DNA of 64,000 nucleotides from Rhizobium brockwellii (GCF_000769405.2 NZ_CP053439.1:434001-498000); one strand, 5' to 3'; shown: positions 26,399-36,146, counted from the stretch's first letter. Notes: generated by a model not told the origin, from the sequence alone. Translations and numbers: made by a program.

Positions 26399-27772
26399 TC
26401 AGTACTGATAGTCCTCGAAGACCGGCTCCACGGAGCCGTTCCAGCGGCCGTGATAGAGCGACAGCAGATCCTCGGCGAGCGTCGCCTTCTTGGCGAGCAC
26501 CTCGTCGAGCGGCGCCAGGAAGATCGTCTCGTCCTGGCCTTCCCGGTTGAGCTTGCCGCGCGCCTTGAGACCGGCCCTTGATATGCCGACCACCTCGCGC
26601 GCCATGTCGAAGAGCGGGTGCCCGCGGAATTGCGCCTTCAACCCTTCGGCGGGAACGGCATTCCGCAGGGCGCTGATCTCGGCAAAATTCCAATCCTTCG
26701 TCAACTCGTCGGCAGCATCGAGTGCAGCATCGTCGTAGAGCAGGCCGACCCAGAAGGCCGGCAGCGCACAGATGCGCCGCCACGGGCCGCCGTCGGCGCC
26801 GCGCATTTCTAGGAAACGCTTCAGCCGCACGTCGGGGAAAAGTGTCGAAAGATGGTTCGTCCAGTCCCCCATCGTCGGCGCCGGATCGGCGACCTCGCCC
26901 TTCAATGCGCCGTTCATGAACTGGCGGAAGGTGACATGGGTACAGTCGTGATAGCGGCCGTCGCGGACGATGAAATACATCGGCGCGTCGAGCGCCCATT
27001 CGGCATAGTCGCGGAAGCCGAAGTCGTCGCGGAAGGTGAAGTCGAGCAGTCCGGCGCGCCGGTTGTCGACGTCGCGCCAGATATCGCCGCGCCAGGAGAG
27101 CAGCCCGTTCGGCTTGCCCTCGGTGAAGGGCGAGGATGCAAACAGAGCGGTCGCCAGCGACTGCAGCTTCATCGAGACGCGCATTTTCTTGCGCATGTCG
27201 GCTTCCGAGGAGAAGTCGAGGTTCACCTGGATCGTGCAGGTGCGGTACATCATGTCGAGACCCTGGGTGCCGACCTTCGGCATATAGCGGGTCATGATCT
27301 CGTAGCGTGATTTCGGCATCTGCGGCGTTTCCGCATAGGTCCATTTCGGACTGCCACCGATACCGAGGAAGCGGATGCCCATCGGCTCGGCGATTTCGCG
27401 CAGCGTCGCCAGATGCTGGTTCGATTCCTTGCAGGTCTCGTGGATCGTCTCCAGCGGTGCGCCGGAGAGTTCGAACTGGCCGCCGGGCTCGATCGAGATC
27501 GCGCCCATGCCGTTCTGCTCTGCAAGCCCGATGATGTTGCCGCCGTCGGTGATCGGTTCCCAGCCGCTTTTTTTCTGCAGGCCGATCAAGAGGGCCGAAA
27601 TGCTGGCATCGCCGGAATAGGGAACCGGGCTGTTGTCGGCGCGGAAGAAGGCGAATTTCTCGTGTTCGGTGCCGATCCGGAAGCGCTCCCGCGGCTTGTT
27701 GCCCGCGGCGATATAATCGGTCAGATCCTGGACCGAAGAGAGCGGTGTCTGGTCGGTAGTGTCGCGGGCCAT
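26399..27772 (-). CDS. gshA: Glutamate-cysteine ligase
   Basis: A 457-residue ATP-dependent ligase making gamma-glutamylcysteine, the first step of glutathione synthesis. RIGTEHEKFAFFR at residues 32-44, SIEPGGQFELSGAPL at 92-106 and GGSPKWTYAETPQMPKSRY are characteristic of the plant/alphaproteobacterial class of this enzyme. The C-terminus ends in a short FEDYQY. No gshB is visible in the window. It lies 147 bp downstream of rsmE on the same strand and could share its transcript. Confidence 0.96.
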   Translation of the reverse strand: MARDTTDQTPLSSVQDLTDYIAAGNKPRERFRIGTEHEKFAFFRADNSPVPYSGDASISALLIGLQKKSGWEPITDGGNIIGLAEQNGMGAISIEPGGQFELSGAPLETIHETCKESNQHLATLREIAEPMGIRFLGIGGSPKWTYAETPQMPKSRYEIMTRYMPKVGTQGLDMMYRTCTIQVNLDFSSEADMRKKMRVSMKLQSLATALFASSPFTEGKPNGLLSWRGDIWRDVDNRRAGLLDFTFRDDFGFRDYAEWALDAPMYFIVRDGRYHDCTHVTFRQFMNGALKGEVADPAPTMGDWTNHLSTLFPDVRLKRFLEMRGADGGPWRRICALPAFWVGLLYDDAALDAADELTKDWNFAEISALRNAVPAEGLKAQFRGHPLFDMAREVVGISRAGLKARGKLNREGQDETIFLAPLDEVLAKKATLAEDLLSLYHGRWNGSVEPVFEDYQY

Positions 27773-27919
27773 GCGGGATACCTGTATTCAAAAAGGCGCC
27801 CAGGGGGCCGGGCAGTTGGAAGGGTGATTAGGACCCAAGCCACCCATGTTGCAAGTGAAATTCTTTCAACGACGCATCAAAAAAATAACAGCGATTTCCA
27901 TGTCAACCCGTTTTCGACC

Positions 27920-28657
27920 TTAGTTCCAGTCGCCGATCGCCGCCTGGACCACCGCCAGGGCCGCAACGGCTGCCGTATCGGCCCGCAGGATGCGTGGCCC
28001 GAGCGGAATGGCGGTGACGAAATCGAGGCTTCGAAGTCGCGCCCGCTCTTCTTCCGAAAAGCCGCCTTCCGGCCCGACCAGCAGAGCGAGATGTTTTTCA
28101 CTGATCGCTGAGAGCACCGGTAGCGGGTTTTGCCCGGCATCGCCCTCGTCGCAATAGATGATGCGGCGCTCGCTTGGCCAGCGGTCGAGCAGGTCGAGAA
28201 GTCTGACCGGCTCGGCGACATCGGGAATGCCGAGAATGCCGCATTGCTCCGCCGCTTCGACGACATTGGCGCGCAGCTTGTCGACATTGGTGATCTTGCC
28301 CTGAACGTGCTGGGTCATGACCGGCTGCAGCAGGCCGGCTCCCATTTCGACCGCCTTCTGCACGAGATAATCCATGCGGCCGACCTTGAGTGGCGCAAAG
28401 AGATAATGCAGGTCGCAAGGTTGCGGCTGCGGCCGCGTCTCTTCAATTGCCGCGAGCTGAATGCGTTTGCGCGTGGGGAAGGTAAGGGTTGCCTTCCACT
28501 CGCCGTCGCGGCCGTTGAAGAGCAGGATCTCCCCACCGTCCTCCATCCTCAGCACATTGGCGAGATAGTTGAACTGATCGGCATTCGCCTCGAGGGCGGC
28601 ACCGCTGGAAAGCGGCGCCTCGACGAAAAGCCGTTGCATACGGAAATTGGCGCGCAT
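27920..28657 (-). CDS. rsmE: 16S rRNA (uracil1498-N3)-methyltransferase
   Basis: A 245-residue SPOUT-fold methyltransferase acting on U1498 of 16S rRNA. The N-terminal PUA-like part has HNLANVLRM-type text ([15 protein letters not shown]); the SPOUT half shows QKAVEMGAG, a VEAAEQCGI stretch, [13 protein letters not shown] (cofactor knot) and [11 protein letters not shown] at the C-terminus, all standard for RsmE. Start taken at ATG 28657, 17 nt after the phosphate transporter stop; ATG 28639 is possible. Probably co-transcribed with the transporter. Confidence 0.95.
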   Translation of the reverse strand: MRANFRMQRLFVEAPLSSGAALEANADQFNYLANVLRMEDGGEILLFNGRDGEWKATLTFPTRKRIQLAAIEETRPQPQPCDLHYLFAPLKVGRMDYLVQKAVEMGAGLLQPVMTQHVQGKITNVDKLRANVVEAAEQCGILGIPDVAEPVRLLDLLDRWPSERRIIYCDEGDAGQNPLPVLSAISEKHLALLVGPEGGFSEEERARLRSLDFVTAIPLGPRILRADTAAVAALAVVQAAIGDWN

Positions 28658-28674
28658 TCGAAAAACTCGGGGTT

Positions 28675-30174
28675 TCAGACGAAGAGCGCGAACATAGCCC
28701 AATAAATCAATGCCGCAAGCGCTGCCGAAACCGGCACGGTGACGATCCAGGCGGCGACGATCGTCATGAAATGCGAACGGCGCACAAGATAGCGCCGCCG
28801 CGTCTCGTGGATATTCGGCTCCTCCGGCTCGTCGATATCAAAGCTCTCGGCCTTGCGCCTGATATAGGCGATGCGGCGCTTCGAATGGCGGGTGTACCAT
28901 TCGCGGAAGAATCCGACGCCGAAGACGGCGCCGACGGCGATATGCGTGGTGCTAACCGGCAGGCCGAGCCAGGAGGCGACGATGACGGTGAAGGCGGTCG
29001 ACAGCGCGACACAATAGGCCCGCATCGGATTGAGCTTGGTGATCTCCTCGCCGACCAGGCGGATGAGGCGCGGCCCGAAGAGCAGCAGGCCGACGGAGAT
29101 GCCGAAGGCGCCGATCAGCATCACCCAGAGCGGCGGATGCCCGATGCCGTCGTCGCCGCCGATGCCGACCGAATGGACGATCGCCGACAGCGGTCCGACC
29201 GCGTTCGAAACGTCGTTGGCGCCATGCGCGAAGGACAGCAGCGCCGCAGAGCCGATGAGGGGCAGCCGAAACAGCGTCCGCAGCGAGCTATTGCGGTTTT
29301 CGAGCTCCCGCGCTTGGGCGAGAACGAGCGGCCGGGCGGCAAGCCAGCTCACCAGGCCGATGCCGATCCCGATGAGGAGGACGGTCAGCGGCGGGAACCT
29401 GCCCGGGGGCGACAGCTGCAGCACCATATAGGCCATGAAGCCGCCGGCCATCACCGCGACCAGCACCGGCACCCAGCGTTGGGCCGCCGCGACCTTGTCA
29501 TCGCGATAGATAATGAGCGTCTTGACGAGATAAAGCAGCCCGGCTGCAATCAGCCCGCCGATCAACGGCGAGGTGATCCAGCTCGAGGTGATCTCCAGCA
29601 TCACCTGCCAGTTCACCGGCTCCGGCCCGACCGCTGAGATGCCGGCCCCGATCACCGCGCCGACGATCGCATGGGTGGTGGAAACCGGCGCGTTCATCCA
29701 GGTTGCGAGGTTGATCCAGAGGGCCGCCGCCATCAGCGCCGCCATCATGATCCAGCCAAGCAGCGCTGGCGGTACCTGGACGGCGTCGACGATGTTTGAG
29801 GAAATCGTCTTGACGACCTCGCCACCGGCGATCGTGGCGCCCAGAACTTCGAAAATCGCAGCGATGACCAATGCCTGGCCCATCGTCATGGCGCGTGCGC
29901 CGACGGCAGCACCAACATTGTTGGTCACGTCATTGGCGCCGATGTTCATCGCCATATAGCCGGCAAGGGCTGCCGCCGCCACGACGAGCATCGCTCCCGG
30001 CCGGTCGAACACATAGACGCCAGCAAAGAGCATGGCGAGACCGACGAAAATCAGCCCGAGACCAGGCGCCACCAGCCGCCGCAAAACATGCTTCGCTGCA
30101 TCCTCGGCATGGGTAATCTTGTCGAGGTCCTTGTCGAGCGTGCGTTTCGTGAGGACTGCGGGACGTGGCGGCAT
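28675..30174 (-). CDS. Inorganic phosphate transporter, PiT family
   Basis: A 499-residue membrane protein with about ten helices. It contains both PiT repeats: [19 protein letters not shown] in the N-terminal half and [16 protein letters not shown] in the C-terminal half, with [16 protein letters not shown] and [16 protein letters not shown] as the paired re-entrant segments. A cytosolic N-terminus of about 35 residues and a charged loop before the last helix are visible. Members import phosphate or metal-phosphate by H+ or Na+ coupling. Downstream lie rsmE and gshA on the same strand. Confidence 0.95.
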   Translation of the reverse strand: MPPRPAVLTKRTLDKDLDKITHAEDAAKHVLRRLVAPGLGLIFVGLAMLFAGVYVFDRPGAMLVVAAAALAGYMAMNIGANDVTNNVGAAVGARAMTMGQALVIAAIFEVLGATIAGGEVVKTISSNIVDAVQVPPALLGWIMMAALMAAALWINLATWMNAPVSTTHAIVGAVIGAGISAVGPEPVNWQVMLEITSSWITSPLIGGLIAAGLLYLVKTLIIYRDDKVAAAQRWVPVLVAVMAGGFMAYMVLQLSPPGRFPPLTVLLIGIGIGLVSWLAARPLVLAQARELENRNSSLRTLFRLPLIGSAALLSFAHGANDVSNAVGPLSAIVHSVGIGGDDGIGHPPLWVMLIGAFGISVGLLLFGPRLIRLVGEEITKLNPMRAYCVALSTAFTVIVASWLGLPVSTTHIAVGAVFGVGFFREWYTRHSKRRIAYIRRKAESFDIDEPEEPNIHETRRRYLVRRSHFMTIVAAWIVTVPVSAALAALIYWAMFALFV

Positions 30175-30236
30175 TCTTTTTCCTGAGGATGGCTCTGCTT
30201 CTACGCTGCTTTCCTAGCAGCGCAAGATGGCAGGAT

Positions 30237-30761
30237 TCATTCCGCCGGAATTTGCTTTGCCGCTGCGGCCGAAAGCCGGTCGGTCATCGTCCGCTTAAAG
30301 GCGAGCAAGAGGTGGCGGAGCTCCGGTTCACGCACGCGCCCGGCCGCCTCGTCGAACGAGACCCATTCGATGCGGCGCTCGCCTTTTTCCTTGAAGTTCT
30401 TCGCCATGTCGGTGACCTCGAGCGCATAGACCTGCACTTTGCAGATCACCTGCACCCCGTCGCGCAGCACCTTCGAATAGCTGTAGGCGCCGAGCGTTTC
30501 CGTTTCGACTACGCCGCGGACGCCGGCTTCCTCGAAGGCTTCCTGCATCGCGACCTCATGGGCGCATTTGCGCGTCATCGGCCAGCCTTTGGGAATGACC
30601 CAGCGGCCGGTGTCGCGGCTCGTCATCAACAGCACCTCGGCCTCGCCGCTCTTCTTCTTTACCCGATAGCAGAGCGCACCATATTGCTGTCGCGGCGGAC
30701 GCCGGAACATCAGTTGCACATCGGAAGCCAGTCGGGTGAGAAGAGTCAATGGTCGGGTCAC
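30237..30761 (-). CDS. Nudix hydrolase
   Basis: A 174-residue protein with the Nudix fold. The Nudix box reads GWPMTRKCAHEVAMQEAFEE then AGV, so the usual first Glu is Lys and the Arg before the EExGU core is Gln; the metal-binding EAFEEAG core is intact. The preceding VIPKG and the overall look place it with the small diphosphoinositol-polyphosphate/ADP-ribose-type group, which tolerates the Gln. Substrate unknown. The apparent start is GTG 30761; ATG 30710 would remove 17 residues and is nearly as likely. Confidence 0.85.
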   Translation of the reverse strand: MTRPLTLLTRLASDVQLMFRRPPRQQYGALCYRVKKKSGEAEVLLMTSRDTGRWVIPKGWPMTRKCAHEVAMQEAFEEAGVRGVVETETLGAYSYSKVLRDGVQVICKVQVYALEVTDMAKNFKEKGERRIEWVSFDEAAGRVREPELRHLLLAFKRTMTDRLSAAAAKQIPAE

Positions 30762-31013
30762 CTTCGCAGTCGTCGTTAGGAATCACTCATATAGGTATAT
30801 CACGGAAAGCTTACGCAATCCAAAATGGCAGGACTATTCGAAACGCGATTTGATCGCCGTTCATAGGGGAAATCGAGGTGGGACAGGTCGGAAAATCCGT
30901 CACACCCTGTCTCGAATGCGTCACATTGCACAGCTGTACAATATGGCGTGATCTTGCGTTTCGTTCAATGGCGAGATCTAGTGATCCACTATGATTTTGT
31001 GAATGTCGTCCTC

Positions 31014-31889
31014 ATGCGTCTTCCACCGCTCAATGCCATCCGCGCCTTCGAGGCCGTCTGTCGTCACGGCAGCATTCTGAAGGCTGCCGAAGAGCTGAAT
31101 GTGGTGCGCGGCGCCGTGCGCCAGCAGATCGACACGCTGGAGAATCACTTCGGCCGCAAGCTCTTCCTGCGCGACGGCCGCAGACTGGTCCCGACCTTGC
31201 AGGCCAGCGCTTTTGCGGCCGCTGCGAGCGCGGCTTTCGACATTCTGCAGCGCGCCGCTTCGGAACTCGAAGGCGCCGTGCCGCGCCGCATCCGGCTCGG
31301 CGTACCCTCCGCCTTCGCGGTCTGGTGGCTGATGCCGCGCGCAGCAGACATGCAGGCGAGCCTCGGCGATACCGTCGACATCGTGCCGATGACCACGGTC
31401 GAACCGCTGCAGATGCACCCGGAATTGGACGCTGTGATCATGGGCGGCGAATACCGGCCGGCCGCAGGCATTACCGCCCTGCGTTTCATGGCGGACGAGT
31501 TCGGCCCGGTCGCGACGCCTTCGCTTGCTGCGACACTATCGAGCGACCCGGCGGCGATGGGCGCGCTGACGATGCTTATCAGCCGCAGCGTTCCGAAGCT
31601 CTGGGACGAATGGTTTGCCGAAAGCGGCACGACGCCGGTCGTCTTTTCCCGCACCCGGGAATTCGAGGATCTGCTGCTGGCGCTGGGGGCCGCCCGTTCC
31701 GGCCTTGGCATCGCGCTTGCGCCACGCGCTTCGATCGAGGACGATCTCAAGCGCGGGCATCTGGTCGCGCCCTATGGCTTCATCTCCCGGCCATCGGGCT
31801 ACAGCCTCTGCTGCCGCACGCCGGATGTGAAACGGCCGGCCTTTGCGGCCTTGTCCGGCTGGTTGCTTCGTTGCGGGACACCGGCCTAA
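31014..31889 (+). CDS. LysR-family regulator, GcvA-like
   Basis: A 291-residue regulator starting MRLPPLNAIRAFEAVCRHGS, the typical GcvA-type opening, with HTH ILKAAEELNVVRGAVRQQID and ENHFGRKLFLRDGRR. The substrate domain begins RRIRLGVPSAFAVWWLMPR. The adenosylhomocysteinase-like gene lies 98 bp downstream on the same strand, a likely target or operon partner. Start ATG 31014; the frame is open from 30948 but lacks LysR-like sequence there. Confidence 0.92.
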   Translation: MRLPPLNAIRAFEAVCRHGSILKAAEELNVVRGAVRQQIDTLENHFGRKLFLRDGRRLVPTLQASAFAAAASAAFDILQRAASELEGAVPRRIRLGVPSAFAVWWLMPRAADMQASLGDTVDIVPMTTVEPLQMHPELDAVIMGGEYRPAAGITALRFMADEFGPVATPSLAATLSSDPAAMGALTMLISRSVPKLWDEWFAESGTTPVVFSRTREFEDLLLALGAARSGLGIALAPRASIEDDLKRGHLVAPYGFISRPSGYSLCCRTPDVKRPAFAALSGWLLRCGTPA

Positions 31890-31987
31890 AGGGGCAGATT
31901 TTCTGCACCCTCGCCAGAATTACTTCCATATTCGCAGCCCTGTTGCTCCGCTAAAACCGGCACCAACACTCACGTAGGAAAGAGTTT

Positions 31988-33145
31988 ATGGAAAAGAGCG
32001 CAACCCGCATCGACTGGATCGGCAACAGCTGCCGGCTGCTCAAGGCGACGGCGGCCGAATTCGAGCGGACGCGTCCCTTTGTGGGCCTGTCGATCGGCAC
32101 CGGCATTCATCTGGAGCCGAAGACGGTGGCGCTGCTGACGACGCTTCGCGCCGGCGGCGCGCGCCTCGTGTGCACCGGCAATCTCAACAGCACCCAGCCT
32201 TCGACGGTCGAATTCCTGCGTTCGGAAGGCATCACGGTCTTCGCCACGCAGACGACCGATCCCGCCGCTCACCATCAGAGCCTCGAAGCGGTGATTGCCG
32301 AAAAGCCGGATCTGCTGCTCGACAATGGCGGCGATCTTTTTGCCATCGCGGCGGAAAAACCCTACGCCAATCTCCGCGGCGGCACCGAGGAAACCACCTC
32401 GGGCCGCACCCGGCTGCTGCCGCTGCGCGAGCGCCTGAACATGCCGATCCTCGTCATCAACGACAGCCCGATCAAGCAGTTCGCCGAAAACAGGCATGCC
32501 GTTGGCCAGAGCCTGTTCGAAAGCTACCTGCGCTTCACCAACCGCTCCACCAACGGCAAGCGCGTGACGGTGTTCGGCTACGGCGCCTGCGGCAAGGGCA
32601 CGGCCGCTTGTTTCCGCAATGCCTTTTCCACCGTCAGCGTCATCGATATCGATCCGGTGACGACGCTCGAAGCTCATCTCGACGGTTTCACCACACCGCT
32701 GCGCGACGCGGCGATCCGCTCGGCCGATATCATCGTCACCGTCACGGGTTTTGCCGGCATCGTGACGGCAGCCGACCTGCCGCTCGTCAAGGACGGCGCG
32801 ATCCTGATGAATGGCGGCCATTTCCCGCATGAGATCGATGTCGAAGCCTTCCGCCGCCATCCCGATGTCATCGGCATCGACCGCTACGAGGCCGACCAGA
32901 TCGAGACCTTCCATCTCAGCGACGGCCGCTCTTTCCATGTGCTTGGCGGCGGTCACATGGCCAATCTCGCCGGCCCGCGGCCGCTCGGCAATACGGTCGA
33001 GTCGATGGATCTCGGCTTCACCCTTCAGGCCCGCTGCCTGGAACGCATCGCCAAGGGTGAGGCCGGCCCGCAATCCTGCATCGTGCCAGTGCCCGCTGAT
33101 ATCGATGCGATGGTGGCGAACGCCTATCTCGATCTAGCGCGCTGA
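31988..33145 (+). CDS. Diverged S-adenosylhomocysteinase-like protein
   Basis: A 385-residue protein of the AdoHcyase fold. The NAD domain is clear (VTVFGYGACGKGTAACF, residues 193-209). Family landmarks: GGTEETTSGRTRLL (131-144), INDSPIKQFAENRH (157-170), MNGGHFPHEID (274-284). Several canonical active-site features differ. The LDDGGD block reads LDNGGD (D112, N113). The lysine K163 is kept but the following FDN reads AEN. The Cys nine residues on is V172. The usual C-terminal KPDHYRY tail is missing, and true enzymes are about 430-470 residues long. It probably keeps NAD-dependent 3'-oxidation-type chemistry on another nucleoside, or is inactive. A true sahH must lie elsewhere. Confidence 0.85.
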   Translation: MEKSATRIDWIGNSCRLLKATAAEFERTRPFVGLSIGTGIHLEPKTVALLTTLRAGGARLVCTGNLNSTQPSTVEFLRSEGITVFATQTTDPAAHHQSLEAVIAEKPDLLLDNGGDLFAIAAEKPYANLRGGTEETTSGRTRLLPLRERLNMPILVINDSPIKQFAENRHAVGQSLFESYLRFTNRSTNGKRVTVFGYGACGKGTAACFRNAFSTVSVIDIDPVTTLEAHLDGFTTPLRDAAIRSADIIVTVTGFAGIVTAADLPLVKDGAILMNGGHFPHEIDVEAFRRHPDVIGIDRYEADQIETFHLSDGRSFHVLGGGHMANLAGPRPLGNTVESMDLGFTLQARCLERIAKGEAGPQSCIVPVPADIDAMVANAYLDLAR

Positions 33146-33179
33146 TTCCGCCGACGGATTAAGAGCCGACGGATTGAGA

Positions 33180-34175
33180 TCAGTCGATGTCGACGACGAG
33201 CTTTCCGTCCGCCTGCCGGTCTTCGATCAGCCGATGCGCCTCATCTGTATCGGCAAGGCTAAAGCGGCGCGGGTCGAGCTTCGGCATCACCTTGCCGGCT
33301 TCGACGAGCTTCGTCATCTCCCGCATGATCTCACCATGATGGGCGCGTCCCTCGCCGGTCAGAAGCGGCAGCAGCGTGAAGACGCCGGAATAGGTGGCCG
33401 CCTTGAAGGAGAGCGGCGCCAGCGCATGGCTTCCCCAGCCAAGGCAGCTCACGACATGGCCAAACTGGCTGACGGCTCGGAATGCCGCATCGAGCCCCTT
33501 GCCGCCGACCGTATCGTAGACCAGATCGAAACCCTTGCCGCCGGTGTGCCTTGCGACATAGGTTTCAACCGTTTCCGCGTCACGATCGATCGGTGTTGCG
33601 CCAAGACCGGCGAGATAGTCCGCTTTCGACGCGCCGTCGACCACATAGACCTCGGCTCCGGCAGCCTCGGCGATCTGCGCGACGATATGGCCGACACCGC
33701 CGCCGCCAATCACCAGAACCTTCTGGCCGGCCTCGACCCCGGCGCGGTCGACCAGCCCCTCCCAGGCGGTGATCGAGATCAGCGGCAGGGCGGCTGCCTC
33801 GCGCATCGACAGGTTCTGCGGCTTCGGCGCCAGCAGCGCGGCGTCGACAGCTGCAAATTCGGCAAGCGATCCCTGAATGCCGCCGACCCCGCCGGTCATG
33901 CCGTAGACCGCGTCGCCGCGCCGAAAACCGCTGACGCCAGTTCCGATCTCTTCGACGATGCCGGCCATATCGATACCGACAATGGCGGGAAGCGGATGGC
34001 GGGCATGGGCCGCATTGCCGGCCCGGATTTTGAGGTCGAGCGGATTGACGCCGCTTGCCTTGATGCGCACCAGGACCTGGCCTTCGCCAGGCACCGGTTT
34101 TGCAATATCGGCGATGCGCAATGGTGAATTCGGCGCTTCAGCCAGCAGTGCTTTCATCGTTGATTGTACAGACAT
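33180..34175 (-). CDS. Quinone-oxidoreductase-like MDR dehydrogenase
   Basis: A 331-residue medium-chain dehydrogenase without the zinc-binding cysteines, so the QOR/enoyl-reductase branch. The GroES-like half has VRIKASGVNPLDLKIRAG and GIDMAGIVEEIG; the Rossmann half begins AGQKVLVIGGGGVGHIVAQI, with VVDGASKADYLAGLGA and DLVYDTVGG. NADPH-dependent reduction of quinones or alkenals is typical. The gene is divergent from a LysR gene with an inverted repeat between them, so it is the probable regulated target. Confidence 0.92.
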   Translation of the reverse strand: MSVQSTMKALLAEAPNSPLRIADIAKPVPGEGQVLVRIKASGVNPLDLKIRAGNAAHARHPLPAIVGIDMAGIVEEIGTGVSGFRRGDAVYGMTGGVGGIQGSLAEFAAVDAALLAPKPQNLSMREAAALPLISITAWEGLVDRAGVEAGQKVLVIGGGGVGHIVAQIAEAAGAEVYVVDGASKADYLAGLGATPIDRDAETVETYVARHTGGKGFDLVYDTVGGKGLDAAFRAVSQFGHVVSCLGWGSHALAPLSFKAATYSGVFTLLPLLTGEGRAHHGEIMREMTKLVEAGKVMPKLDPRRFSLADTDEAHRLIEDRQADGKLVVDID

Positions 34176-34241
34176 GGAACTCTCCTTCGTTCGCGGAGCG
34201 GCGTCTATAGGAACACCGCAATTGGCGTGGAAGAAAGATGC

Positions 34242-34261
34242 TTCATTGAAACGCGAATGAA
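34242..34261. promoter_or_regulatory. Candidate LysR operator between the MDR dehydrogenase and LysR genes
   Basis: Perfect 6-bp inverted repeat TTCATT (34242-34247) and AATGAA (34256-34261) with 8-bp spacer, in the 138-bp divergent promoter region. Position and shape fit a LysR recognition site. Confidence 0.45.
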
Positions 34262-34313
34262 AATGAAAGATAACGACTGAAGTCCATGCATTTTTGTTTG
34301 GCGGGTGTAAACG

Positions 34314-35165
34314 ATGGAATGGAGTGACCTCAAGCTGTTTCTGGCGATCGCGCGGTTCGGCACGCTGGGGGCAGCAGCCCGCCGCCTCGGACTGACGCAG
34401 CCGACGATGGGCAGGCGGCTGCGTGCCCTTGAAACCTCTCTCGGCCAGACGCTTTTTCAGCGCACGACCGATGGCTTCGTCCTGACCGACGAAGGCGCAG
34501 CCGTGTTCGCCGGCGCCGAACGCATCGAGGAGGAGGCGTTCGCCATGGAGCGGAGCCTTGCCGGCGGCAGCCGTCAGCTCGATGGTTTTCTCAGGCTGTC
34601 CTCATCCGACTGGTTCGGCGCACATGTGCTTTCGCCGGTGCTGGCGGAATTTTCGCAAGTCCATCCGAAGGTGGTGGTCGAATTGTTGACCGACAGCCGG
34701 CTTCTCAGCCTGTCGCGACGCGAAGCCGACCTCGTCTTCCGCATCCAGCCCTTCACGGAAGCGGAGGTTATATCGCGCAAGCTCATCCATATCGAATACG
34801 GCCTTTACATCAGCCGCGGCGCACCGCACCCCGAAGCCGGCGACGGCGCGGGCACCCGCCTCGTCACCATGGATGAGGTTTTCGGCGATATGCCCGATGT
34901 CGGCTGGCTGCGGCGCCTGTTGCCGCGGGCCGACATCGTCACGCGCAGCAACAGCCGCGACGTGCAGGCGGCGCTCTGCGCCAATGGCGCCGGGCTCGCC
35001 GTCCTGCCGCGGCCGCTCGGCGATTCTCTTGCAGCCATCGAACTGGTCGATCTCGGTGAACCGCCGCCCGGCCGCGACACCTGGGTCGGCTATCACCGCG
35101 ACATGAAGCGCCTGGCGCGGCTGCGCGCCCTGCTGGATCTCGTCATCGAGAGGCTGGCGCGCTGA
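34314..35165 (+). CDS. LysR-family transcriptional regulator
   Basis: A 283-residue regulator starting MEWSDLKLFLAIARFGTL, with HTH GAAARRLGLTQPTMGRRLRA and ETSLGQTLFQRTTDGF. The effector domain is short and ends RLRALLDLVIERLAR. It is divergent from the QOR-like dehydrogenase with a clear inverted repeat between them. The 3' end lies 13 nt from the convergent LysR gene at 35179. Confidence 0.92.
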   Translation: MEWSDLKLFLAIARFGTLGAAARRLGLTQPTMGRRLRALETSLGQTLFQRTTDGFVLTDEGAAVFAGAERIEEEAFAMERSLAGGSRQLDGFLRLSSSDWFGAHVLSPVLAEFSQVHPKVVVELLTDSRLLSLSRREADLVFRIQPFTEAEVISRKLIHIEYGLYISRGAPHPEAGDGAGTRLVTMDEVFGDMPDVGWLRRLLPRADIVTRSNSRDVQAALCANGAGLAVLPRPLGDSLAAIELVDLGEPPPGRDTWVGYHRDMKRLARLRALLDLVIERLAR

Positions 35166-35178
35166 ACCGTCGCTGCCA

Positions 35179-36105
35179 TCAGCGCTCCCAATAGGGGACG
35201 GGGCCGTAAAGCTCTGCCAGATAGTCGATGAACAGCCGCACCTTGGCCGGCAGAAACTGCCGGCTGGGATAAACGGCCGACAGCGCGACATTGTGCGAGC
35301 CCTCATAGGCCGGCAGCACCTGCACCAGCCGGCCGGCCTTGAGCTCTTCACCGATATCCCAGGTGGAGCGCAGCGCGATCCCGAGCCCGGCGATGACCGC
35401 CTCGCGGATCACCTCGCTGGAATTGGTGATCAGCATGCCTTCCGGCCTGAGACTCAGCGCCCCGTCCGGCCCGTTCAGCCGCCAGGTGTCGTTATTGTGG
35501 GCCGGCAGGCAGCGGTGGTGTTTCAGCTCGTCGATGTGCTTCGGCTCGCCATGCGCTGCAAGGTAGCCCGGTGAAGCGCAGAGCAGCCGGCGCACCGGCG
35601 CCAGCCTTCGGGCAACGAGACTCGAATCGGTGAGTTCGGCAATGCGGATCGCCAGATCGAAACCGCCGCCAACGATGTCGCTGAATTCGTCTGTCAGCAC
35701 CAGGTTGATCGCAAGATCCGGATGCGCCTCCATGAAATCCTTCAGATGCGGCGCTATATGCATGCGCCCGAAGGAGGTCGGGGCCGAGATCTTCAGCGTG
35801 CCGTGCATCTGCGCCGAGCGGCCGGAAATATAGAACTCCGCCTCTTCGAGCCCGGCGAGAATGCCGAGAACGCGGTCGTAGAAGCCCTGTCCGGCCTCCG
35901 TCAGCGAGATCTGCCGCGTCGTGCGTTGCAGAAGCCGGGTGCCGAGCCGGTCCTCCAGCCGCTTGATCCGTTTGGAGACAACGGCCGGCGAAAAGCCGAG
36001 CGCCCGCCCGGCGAGCGACATGCTGCCTGTCGAAACGACCTTGGCAAAGATTTCGAGATCACCCAGATTGGTCATAAGGTTTTGTGACTTTTTCCCTTTT
36101 GGCAT
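35179..36105 (-). CDS. LysR-family regulator, divergent from glcD
   Basis: A 308-residue regulator with HTH SMSLAGRALGFSPAVVSKRI and RLEDRLGTRLLQRTTRQ, then a substrate domain from MHGTLKISAPTSFGRMHI, the CrgA/DmlR-like group. Start ATG 36105 is assumed; ATG 36075 (MTNLGDLEIF) gives the more usual N-terminus, and neither has a good ribosome site. It shares a 130-bp promoter region with glcD, so it probably controls glycolate oxidation. Confidence 0.9.
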   Translation of the reverse strand: MPKGKKSQNLMTNLGDLEIFAKVVSTGSMSLAGRALGFSPAVVSKRIKRLEDRLGTRLLQRTTRQISLTEAGQGFYDRVLGILAGLEEAEFYISGRSAQMHGTLKISAPTSFGRMHIAPHLKDFMEAHPDLAINLVLTDEFSDIVGGGFDLAIRIAELTDSSLVARRLAPVRRLLCASPGYLAAHGEPKHIDELKHHRCLPAHNNDTWRLNGPDGALSLRPEGMLITNSSEVIREAVIAGLGIALRSTWDIGEELKAGRLVQVLPAYEGSHNVALSAVYPSRQFLPAKVRLFIDYLAELYGPVPYWER

Positions 36106-36109
36106 AAGT

Positions 36110-36146
36110 GCTTAGCATTTGCGCCACTTTCGGGAAAGTGCTAAGC
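36110..36146. promoter_or_regulatory. Candidate operator in the LysR/glcD divergent promoter
   Basis: Perfect 8-bp inverted repeat GCTTAGCA (36110-36117) and TGCTAAGC (36139-36146), spacer 21 bp. Each half lies in a similar AAGTGCT(T/A)AGC block about 30 bp apart, as for two LysR dimer contacts on one helix face. Starts 5 bp from the regulator start codon. Confidence 0.5.

Noticed and set aside
31890..31987. SAH riboswitch before the adenosylhomocysteinase-like gene
   Set aside because: Only a short GGGGCAGA...TCTGCACCC hairpin right after the LysR stop; no SAH-aptamer core seen by eye.
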